64,000 bases of DNA from Novipirellula galeiformis (GTDB taxonomy: Bacteria; Planctomycetota; Planctomycetia; Pirellulales; Pirellulaceae), in contig NZ_SJPT01000014.1 in NCBI RefSeq assembly GCF_007860095.1, positions 1-64,000 on the forward strand. Direction: 5' to 3'. How positions within the stretch are numbered: position 1 is the first letter of the stretch; every line of letters starts with the position of its first letter. The position numbers and the translations under genes were made by a program. Positions 57,356 to 64,000 of this stretch are shown here, piece by piece. The notes below the pieces were generated by a model, which saw only the letters and a program-made list of their open reading frames with translations, ran no database searches and was not told the origin of the DNA.

Positions 57356-60310
57356 TTAAGCGGGTAAATCATTCAGTTTGAGTTTGAGTTCCTCCGCTAA
57401 TCGCTCAGCCGCTTCGACAAGCTGAGCGTGGACTGGTTCGATGTCGTGTTGATCGGTCGAGTGCCCTTGATCTTCGAGTTGTTGAGCCGATTGGACGACC
57501 GTGGGAGCGCCGAAATATCCAGCGGCACTTTTCAGCGTGTGGGCCGCACGCGAGAGTGCATCGGCATCGCCGGAGTCCAGTGCCGCTTGGATTTTGCCGA
57601 GCAGTTGTTGTGATTCTGCCAAGTAAACATTCGCCAGCTCGCGGGCCATTTCCTCGCTATCACTGGTTTGTTTGAGCGTCCATGCCCAATCGAGTTGCGA
57701 TCCATCGTCGGCTGGCGACGGCGGGGCTGGCGACGGCGGGGCTGGCGACGGCGGGGATGGCGACGGCGGGGATGGCGAAGCGGTGGGCGTGGAACGAGAG
57801 GTTGGCGGCGTGTCGATCGCGGAGCTCGATTTGCTGCACGAGTCCTCCGGGGTGCTCCGAGCGAGGACGCGTTGTAGCTCCAGCGAGTCAAAGGGTTTGG
57901 AGATATAGTCATCCATCCCAGCGGCGAGGCATCGCTCGCGGTCTCCTTTCATTGCGTTGGCGGTCATCGCGACGATGATGGTGTGTCGGCCGTCCTTCGC
58001 TTCCCGTTTTCGGATGGCCGCGGTTGCTTCGATCCCGTTCATCTCGGGCATCTGGATGTCCATCAAAATCAAGTCAAAGGCTTCGCGTCTCGCTGCTTCC
58101 ACAGCTTCGCGTCCGTTATTCGCAATCACCACCTCGTGTCCCCATTTTTTTAGAAATCCGGTGGCGACGCGCTGATTGACCACGCCGTCTTCGGCCAGCA
58201 GGACCTTGCATTGGAACACGGGACGTTGCGTCGCAGTGGAGCTCTGCGGCGCTGCGTTGGTCGAGTCTGGTTCGGTCACGCCCATCACGTCGAGCACGAC
58301 GCTGAGTAATTCTGACGCCATCACCGGCTTGGTCATGAATCGCACAATCCCGGCCTGTTGCAATCGTTTCGGCTCCATCCCGCTGGCCGACGACGATAAC
58401 ATCACAATTTTGATCGGCGACTTGGCATGCAGACGCGATAACTTCTCAGCGAACTGGATTCCGTCCTGGGTCGGCATGTGATAATCCAATAGGATCAAGC
58501 GAAATGGTTCGCCAGCTCGATCCGCGGCACGAAACTTCTGCAGCGCTTGTTCGCCGTCGGATGCCAGTTCCGCGTCCAGCTTCCAATGAGCGAGCATCTC
58601 CTTCAAGATTCGCCGGTTAGTGGGGTTGTCGTCAACGACAAGCACGCGAGTGCCCGCAAGCCGTGACAACTCGGCGGGGCGACGTGGTGTTTGATCGGCT
58701 GCGATATCGAATTGAACTAAAAAGTGAAATGTGGTACCCACGCCGGGAGTGCTTTGTAGCCACACTTGTCCTCCCATCATCTCAATCAACCGTCGCGAGA
58801 TCGTCAAACCCAAGCCGGTGCCACCGAAGCGTCGAGTCGTCGAGGAATCGACTTGCGAAAATGCATCAAACACCTTTTTCTGTTTTTCATACGGGATGCC
58901 AATTCCGGTATCCCGCACCGTGACGTGCAGTGAGGCGGTTTCGGTTGTCACATCTTCGCCGCTAACGTTAACAACCACCTCGCCCGCTTCGGTGAACTTG
59001 AGTGAGTTGCCAACAAAGTTCACGATGATTTGCCGCAAGCGTCCCGGGTCACCGACGAGTCGGAAAGGGATCGCGGGATCGATTCGGGCCGCTAACTCGA
59101 TCCCCTTCTCTTCGGACTTCAACAGGAACAACTTCATCGCCTCGCCAACACAATCGCGCAAGTCGAATTCAATCTGCTCCAATTCCAAACGGTCGGCTTC
59201 GATTTTCGAGAAATCGAGAATGTCGTTAAGCAGTCGTAACAGTGAATCGGCGGACTGGCGGATCAAACCCAGGAACTCCTGTTGTTCCTGTCCAAGCTTG
59301 GTATCCGAAAGTAGTTCCGCCATGCCGATGATGCCGTTCATGGGAGTGCGGATTTCATGGCTCATGTTTGCTAGGAATTCGCTTTTGGCGCGGTTTGCGG
59401 ATTCCGATTCGATCCGCGCTTCCTGCAGTGCGGCATCGGTGCGGTTGAGCGACGCCGCGTTCCACCAGATCAACGCACCGAAGACCACGATGTTTGTTAA
59501 CACGAACAGCGACAACCCCATCAATTGGTCGAACCAACCTTGTGCTTGGCTCCACCAACACAGCCAACCGATCACGGCGGGAGTGAAGATGGCGGCGGGG
59601 AGCATTCGCCGGGCCATCAATCCTCCGGCGCCCCGGGCCGTCACGATTGACATCAGCCCTTCGGTGGGCCGCACACACAAAATCCCGATACAGAGAATCG
59701 CAAAACTGACCGCGGTGTTGAGTGCCATCGGGATGTAAGCTTTGATGCCAATCAAGCTGACCGAGCTGTAGGCATAGCCAACGATTGCTAACAGCGAGAC
59801 AAACGCTGCGGATAGCGTCAACCCTTCGGTCACGTGATGACGCCAGCGCCCGAGAAGGTTCGTGAAAACGATTGCCAGACCACAGAGCAATAGATTCAAC
59901 GCCGTATTGGGCGCCATGCGGTTGGGGATTTCGTAGGCATCAAGCTTCGTCGGAAATAGCCATCGATCGGGGCCCCAGTCGAAGTCCTGGTTGTAGCCCA
60001 GGATGCGGCCCAGCGCGAGCAAGGCGGCGAGCGTGGCAAGTGCTATAGCCCAACGTTGTGAAACCGAAATGGATGCCTTCAGCCCGCCAGGGCGTTGCGA
60101 CAGCCATAGTGCCGTGCCACAGAGCAGAAATCCGATCGCGGTACCACCTGGATTCATTGCCACTTTGCCAGGCAGCACGGTTTTGAGCGGCTCGAGATCA
60201 AGCGTCCAGCCGATCAGCACGAGCAGACTGATCGTGATCACCGCCACGCTTGCGACGCGGGATGCCCGGTGAAATCTTGCGATCAATTTTGGATCGTGAA
60301 ATTTTCCCAA
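57356..60310 (-). CDS. Membrane hybrid histidine kinase with two receivers and Hpt
   Basis: 984 residues. The N-terminal 290 residues hold about eight hydrophobic segments (sensor membrane domain of the MASE-like type). Coiled coil 288-310, HisKA with His318 ([13 protein letters not shown]), HATPase through about 535, receiver 1 about 560-680 ([23 protein letters not shown]), receiver 2 about 705-825 ([27 protein letters not shown]), a Pro/Ser linker about 850-880 encoded by a 15-bp tandem repeat, and a C-terminal Hpt domain with the phosphoacceptor His in [15 protein letters not shown] complete intramolecular phosphorelay; the final output regulator is not in the window. Confidence 0.95.
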   Translation of the reverse strand: MGKFHDPKLIARFHRASRVASVAVITISLLVLIGWTLDLEPLKTVLPGKVAMNPGGTAIGFLLCGTALWLSQRPGGLKASISVSQRWAIALATLAALLALGRILGYNQDFDWGPDRWLFPTKLDAYEIPNRMAPNTALNLLLCGLAIVFTNLLGRWRHHVTEGLTLSAAFVSLLAIVGYAYSSVSLIGIKAYIPMALNTAVSFAILCIGILCVRPTEGLMSIVTARGAGGLMARRMLPAAIFTPAVIGWLCWWSQAQGWFDQLMGLSLFVLTNIVVFGALIWWNAASLNRTDAALQEARIESESANRAKSEFLANMSHEIRTPMNGIIGMAELLSDTKLGQEQQEFLGLIRQSADSLLRLLNDILDFSKIEADRLELEQIEFDLRDCVGEAMKLFLLKSEEKGIELAARIDPAIPFRLVGDPGRLRQIIVNFVGNSLKFTEAGEVVVNVSGEDVTTETASLHVTVRDTGIGIPYEKQKKVFDAFSQVDSSTTRRFGGTGLGLTISRRLIEMMGGQVWLQSTPGVGTTFHFLVQFDIAADQTPRRPAELSRLAGTRVLVVDDNPTNRRILKEMLAHWKLDAELASDGEQALQKFRAADRAGEPFRLILLDYHMPTQDGIQFAEKLSRLHAKSPIKIVMLSSSASGMEPKRLQQAGIVRFMTKPVMASELLSVVLDVMGVTEPDSTNAAPQSSTATQRPVFQCKVLLAEDGVVNQRVATGFLKKWGHEVVIANNGREAVEAARREAFDLILMDIQMPEMNGIEATAAIRKREAKDGRHTIIVAMTANAMKGDRERCLAAGMDDYISKPFDSLELQRVLARSTPEDSCSKSSSAIDTPPTSRSTPTASPSPPSPSPPSPAPPSPAPPSPADDGSQLDWAWTLKQTSDSEEMARELANVYLAESQQLLGKIQAALDSGDADALSRAAHTLKSAAGYFGAPTVVQSAQQLEDQGHSTDQHDIEPVHAQLVEAAERLAEELKLKLNDLPA
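57710..57779. repeat. 15-bp tandem repeat encoding a Pro/Ser linker
   Basis: GG(C/A)TGGCGACGGCGG units repeat about four times perfectly (57710-57769) and once partly, in frame with the kinase. On the coding strand they give [10 protein letters not shown]. Copy number change would lengthen or shorten the linker between receiver 2 and Hpt without breaking the frame. Confidence 0.9.
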
Positions 60311-60620
60311 ACGATGAGCCTTTTCAAGAGACCTTGCCCGCTATGCTACCATGCCAGCGAAGTGCATGGGGGTTTTGCAAGCACGAATATGACGCCGTTC
60401 TGCGGCAACTCGAGGTCGATTCCGGTTCCGGGAAAAGGACCTCCGACCCGTTGTCACCATCCTGCATGGGGTTTGAGCGAAAAGGATGACGAATCTTCAT
60501 GCATGATTACATCTGTAGTGAATACGGAATACAATGGTCCCACGACACTGATCTGACGCCCACCTTTATTCGTCATATCAGGTCGCCAGAACACGCGTTG
60601 TTGCGGAGGTTCGACGAGAG
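60311..60620. other. 310-base divergent spacer
   Basis: Between the hybrid kinase gene and the operon 60621-64000; should contain both promoters. Nothing else is supported. Confidence 0.35.
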
Positions 60621-60944
60621 ATGTCAGGGCGAAGTAATGATGTGAGCCGAGCTCATGTCGCCGAGCGATTGAGTCGCTTGCTAGAAGAGCTCAGCGATGC
60701 GGAGCTCGATCAGCTATCCCGAATCATGGCGTCGGATGAAGGGCTCTGCAAAGGTGACCCCGATTCGTCATTGGCGGACGAATGTTTGGCAATCGTCGCG
60801 AGTGATGAACGCACCATCATTCGGCTTGTTCGATTGCGTCAATTGCGTTTCGAAGAAGAGAGTCTGGAAGTGGATTTGCTTAACCGTGTGCTCGATCGGG
60901 GCGCATTTACGCGTGACGCCGACGGCATGTCTTTTGATCAATGA
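60621..60944 (+). CDS. Small helical hypothetical protein, first gene of an operon
   Basis: 107 residues, mostly helical, with a long stretch of Leu/Glu/Arg heptads (VAERLSRLLEELSDAELDQLSRIM) and no Cys or signal peptide. GGAGG is 16 bases ahead of ATG 60621. No family recognised; the length, helicity and position (stop overlapping the next start, ATGA at 60941-60944) suggest a cytoplasmic regulatory protein. An anti-sigma or regulator role is only speculation. Confidence 0.75.
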   Translation: MSGRSNDVSRAHVAERLSRLLEELSDAELDQLSRIMASDEGLCKGDPDSSLADECLAIVASDERTIIRLVRLRQLRFEEESLEVDLLNRVLDRGAFTRDADGMSFDQ

Positions 60945-62479
60945 AAGTGGTTCCCATGAAGCGAAATCGTTGGATGATGTGTTCACAAAAAATGAACCGA
61001 GCCGGTCACGGCAAGTCTAAAGGGATGCGAGCCCGATGGTTGAGCGCGGTAGCGGTCATCTTTTGCGCCGCGTGGGGCCAACGTGTGGAAGCGGCCGATG
61101 CGGCCGTTTTTAGCGCCGGAGCAGCAAAAGTCGCGATCACCCCGTCGATGGGGATGCCAATCGTTGGCAATTGGACGAGGCCGACAGTATCGAATATTCA
61201 CGACGACTTGCACGTTCGTTGTCTTGCGCTCCATGACGGCAAGACCACGATCGCGTTCGCAATCTGCGACAGCGTGGGGATTCCACGCGAGGTCTATGAC
61301 GCGGCCAGAAAGTTCATTGATGCTGAGACGGATGTGCCATCGGCGAATGTCTTGATGTCCGCGACCCATACCCATTCCGGTGTTTCCGCTGGGGGGAGCC
61401 GAGAGGTGGATGGCGTCTTGGTGCTCAGCCCTTACCAGACCTTGGTCGCTCGGCGGATTGCCGACGGCGTGGGGCAAGCGATCGCGCGGATGCAACCCGC
61501 TCGAATCGGATGGGGCGGAGTGGAGGAAGCGTCGGAGGTTCATAACCGCCGTTGGTACGTCAAGGACGCACGCTTGCTTAGCAATCCGTTTGGAGGGGTG
61601 GATCAGGTGCGGATGAACCCGCCCGCAGGAAGTTCCACGTTGATCGAACCTGCCGGGCCAATCGATCCCGAGGTTTCCTTTCTGAGCGTTCAAACGCTCG
61701 ATGGGAAGCCCCTCGCCCTACTTGCAAACTACTCGTTGCACTACGTCGGTGGCGTTCCCGCGGGTGATGTTTCGGCGGACTATTTTGGGGCCTTTGCAGA
61801 AAAAATTGGCAAACATCTTGGAGTCGATCCGGCCGATCAAAGTCAAGAAAATACACCGTTCCTTGGGATCCTGACCAATGGAACGAGCGGGGATATCAAT
61901 AATATTCCGTTCAAGGATGGAGGGCCGAAGCATGCGCCGTACGAAAAAATTGAACAGGTCTCGGAGTTGATCGCCAAACGGGTCGCGACCGCGTATCAGT
62001 CGATCACGCATCATGATTGGGTCCCTTTGACTGCGGCGAGCGAGGAATTAGTCTTGCAGATGCGAAAGCCGGATCCTGAGATGCTACGTTATTTTGCAAG
62101 TCTTCAGGACGAAGGACGAGATCCCGCCAGCATTCACCGGCTTTCGAAAAACTACGCTAAACGCGTGCAATCGCTGGCCGAGGGCCCCGAATCGACGACC
62201 GTGTTGCTACAAGCGTTCGGGATTGGTGATTTGGGCGTGACCGCTATTCCATTTGAGGTGTTTGTCGAAACGGGCCTGGATCTCAAGGAACGCAACCCCT
62301 TTGCCGACTCGTTCACCATCGAACTGGCCAACGGCAGCTACGGTTATTTGCCCACGCCTAGGCAGCACAAATTAGGCGGTTACGAAACATGGATGGGAAC
62401 CAATCGTGTACAACTTGACGCTTCTGAACGGATATCTGAAGTGTTGTTATCATTGTTAAATAAGATGAGTCAAAAATGA
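60941..62479 (+). CDS. Neutral ceramidase-like exported hydrolase
   Basis: 512 residues if started at ATG 60941, which overlaps the previous stop (ATGA); the alternative in-frame ATG is 60956. Sec-type signal near 31-52 (LSAVAVIFCAAWG, AADAA). Ceramidase N-terminal-domain features: AAKVAITPSMGMPIVGNW (61-78), zinc motif HTHSG (143-147) and H267 in NYSLHYVGG. The position of the GDVSPN amidase motif reads NGTSGDINN (313-321), with Asn where the family has its nucleophile Ser. It probably acts on a different amide or ester, or is non-catalytic. ATGA-coupled to the next gene. Confidence 0.88.
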   Translation: MKVVPMKRNRWMMCSQKMNRAGHGKSKGMRARWLSAVAVIFCAAWGQRVEAADAAVFSAGAAKVAITPSMGMPIVGNWTRPTVSNIHDDLHVRCLALHDGKTTIAFAICDSVGIPREVYDAARKFIDAETDVPSANVLMSATHTHSGVSAGGSREVDGVLVLSPYQTLVARRIADGVGQAIARMQPARIGWGGVEEASEVHNRRWYVKDARLLSNPFGGVDQVRMNPPAGSSTLIEPAGPIDPEVSFLSVQTLDGKPLALLANYSLHYVGGVPAGDVSADYFGAFAEKIGKHLGVDPADQSQENTPFLGILTNGTSGDINNIPFKDGGPKHAPYEKIEQVSELIAKRVATAYQSITHHDWVPLTAASEELVLQMRKPDPEMLRYFASLQDEGRDPASIHRLSKNYAKRVQSLAEGPESTTVLLQAFGIGDLGVTAIPFEVFVETGLDLKERNPFADSFTIELANGSYGYLPTPRQHKLGGYETWMGTNRVQLDASERISEVLLSLLNKMSQK

Positions 62480-64000
62480 AGTGTTTCCCGATAATGATCC
62501 GTTGGCGATTTAGCTCGGTCATTCCATTGGCGTTTCTTGCATTGAGCGTCCATGCGGAACAGCCAGCCGAAGTGCCCGCCAAGACAGCGGTCGATCGTGC
62601 ATCGGTCGATGCTGCAAAACATACGCCGGAGAACTCGGCCAAGCAGTTGAAAGTGCGAGAGGGGCTTGAAGTCCGTTTGGCGGCAGCGGAACCCGATGTC
62701 GTGGATCCTGTGTCGGCGGCTTGGAGCACGGACGGCAAATTGTGGGTTGTCGAAATGTCCGACTATCCCATGCCCAAACCAGGCCAAACCGAACGTCATG
62801 GCCGTATCCGTGTGCTTTCGGATCGCGATGCGAGCGGTCGATTCAAGTCGTCGGTGACCTTCGCCGATGGACTTGATTTTGCCACCGGTATTTTGCCGTG
62901 GCAAAACGGCGCGATCGTGACGTTGGCGGGTGAGATCGTCTACCTGCGTGACGACAATGGAGACGGACAAGCGGACACACGCGAGGTGTGGTTCAAAGGT
63001 TTTACCACTGGAAATGAACAACTGCGCGCGAACCATCCTAGGCTCGGCCCTGACGGTTGGGTGTACGTCGCCAATGGACTACGCGGTGGCGAGATCATCG
63101 CGGTCGACCCTCGTTTTCGTGCCAGCAAGACGCCACTCAAGCTGCAGGGACGCGATTTTGTCTTCGATCCGCATGGCGGCGAGTGGGGAACCGTTTCGGG
63201 TAACAGCCAACACGGTTTGACAATCGATGGTTTCAATCGACGATTTGGATGTAGCAACCGTAATCCGGCAATCGAATCCGTGCTGTCGGCCGATGTGATC
63301 GATCGCGATCCGTTTTTGACGCCGGGCGATGCGATCGCCGATGTCGGCAAGTCGGGGTTTAACTCCGAAGTGCACCCGATCAGCAACGCTTGGACGACTA
63401 GCAATTTGCATGCAGGCCAATTCAGCGCCGCTTGTGGTGTCACCGCTCCCGGTTGGGCGATTGATGATACGTCGGAGTGGTTGTTGGTTTGCGAGCCAAC
63501 CGGCTCGTTGGTCCAACGCCAACGAATGCATTGGGGCAACGGCACATGGAAGAGCGAGCGTGAAGCGAACGAGGCCGAATGGTTGGCCAGTTCGGATGAC
63601 TGGTTTCGCGCTGTCGATTTGGTGCCGGACGTGGACGGCGGGGTGCTTGTCGTCGATATGGTTCGCGCTGTGATTGAGCATCCCCATTGGGCGCCGATTG
63701 AATTGCAAAATCGTCCCGATACCTGGGATGGCAAGGAACTCGGTCGGATTTGGCAGGTGCATGTGCCCAACAAACAAATCAAGTCGGTGGCGGTACGCGA
63801 CGATGCAAGTGCACTTGAGGCGATCGTTTCTGAAGACCTGTTGTCGAGAATGCTCGCGTCCGACCACTTGCTCGCTCACTACTCACCCGCCGCGCCGCCG
63901 CAGGCTAACGTGATCGATTCACTCGCTCGCTTGCTGAGCGATTCTGCTGTGGCGGGCGAGTCGAAGGCGCGCATCGCGATGTTGTTGAACCGATGGGGCG
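62476..64000 (+). CDS. PVC-type membrane-bound dehydrogenase, partial
   Basis: Starts at ATG 62476, overlapping the previous stop (ATGA), and runs off the right end (508 codons visible, no stop). Signal peptide about 1-28 (LSVHAEQ). The glucose/sorbosone dehydrogenase-like propeller (REGLEVRLAAAEPDVVDPVSAAW, DGKLWVVEMSDYPMP, DDNGDGQADTREVWFKG, GPDGWVYVANG) is closely like the central part of the 1685-residue protein. A cytochrome c and HEAT tail would be expected past the edge. The operon suggests oxidation coupled with the ceramidase-like product. Confidence 0.93.
   Translation, partial: MKCFPIMIRWRFSSVIPLAFLALSVHAEQPAEVPAKTAVDRASVDAAKHTPENSAKQLKVREGLEVRLAAAEPDVVDPVSAAWSTDGKLWVVEMSDYPMPKPGQTERHGRIRVLSDRDASGRFKSSVTFADGLDFATGILPWQNGAIVTLAGEIVYLRDDNGDGQADTREVWFKGFTTGNEQLRANHPRLGPDGWVYVANGLRGGEIIAVDPRFRASKTPLKLQGRDFVFDPHGGEWGTVSGNSQHGLTIDGFNRRFGCSNRNPAIESVLSADVIDRDPFLTPGDAIADVGKSGFNSEVHPISNAWTTSNLHAGQFSAACGVTAPGWAIDDTSEWLLVCEPTGSLVQRQRMHWGNGTWKSEREANEAEWLASSDDWFRAVDLVPDVDGGVLVVDMVRAVIEHPHWAPIELQNRPDTWDGKELGRIWQVHVPNKQIKSVAVRDDASALEAIVSEDLLSRMLASDHLLAHYSPAAPPQANVIDSLARLLSDSAVAGESKARIAMLLNRWG

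Overview
The window looks like chromosomal DNA of a planctomycete close to Rhodopirellula/Novipirellula (family Pirellulaceae). The basis is gene content. There are two DUF1559 prepilin-like proteins, each paired with a small carboxypeptidase-regulatory-like lipoprotein. There are two PVC-type dehydrogenase-like proteins (one fused to a c-type cytochrome), a giant secreted protein with an LEPR-XLL-type N-terminus and dockerin repeats, a sulfatase, Tat-exported hydrolase-like proteins, FG-GAP/VCBS proteins, long spacers and few operons. No rRNA, tRNA or CRISPR array was seen.

Left edge (1-3000) is accessory DNA. An orphan ORF is followed directly by an 83-nt element that folds like an integron attC site: a 17-bp stem with three single-base bulges, all on one arm, closed by AAC/GTT. 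A convergent small acidic protein gene ends inside that site and has three GTGATAT-type operator-like motifs upstream. Next comes a frameshifted, internally deleted IS4-family transposase relic.

3-23.6 kb: a PQQ-type beta-propeller protein, an exported alpha/beta hydrolase, a 1685-residue multidomain exported protein (polysaccharide deacetylase, FG-GAP, dehydrogenase propeller, HEAT, cytochrome c, C-terminal beta domain), two Tat-exported proteins, an NDH-2-like flavoprotein, a SpoIIAA/STAS-like protein, class I fructose-bisphosphate aldolase, a LamG protein with a seven-bladed propeller apparently inserted in it, a [2Fe-2S] ferredoxin and a secreted low-complexity protein.

23.7-39.4 kb: DUF1559/lipoprotein cassette 1 (minus strand), a DUF1593 nucleoside-hydrolase-like protein, an 879-residue secreted glycosidase-like protein, a broken gene fragment, a polysaccharide deacetylase, a DUF3500 Tat protein, an FG-GAP protein, a LysR regulator, DUF1559/lipoprotein cassette 2 (plus strand) and a sulfatase. 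Both cassettes carry a hairpin between the two genes.

39.8-53.2 kb: the roughly 2430-residue surface protein, convergent with a VKOR-DsbA fusion (disulfide formation), then a PAS histidine kinase and a sigma-54-activator response regulator, a BON-like small protein and Rnk.

54-64 kb: NhaA, a secreted beta-helix protein, a membrane hybrid histidine kinase with two receivers and an Hpt domain, and an operon joined by ATGA overlaps (small protein, ceramidase-like protein, PVC dehydrogenase) that runs off the right edge. The overall theme is breakdown and oxidation of complex, often sulfated or acetylated polysaccharides at the cell surface, with Na+/pH, redox and two-component functions interspersed.
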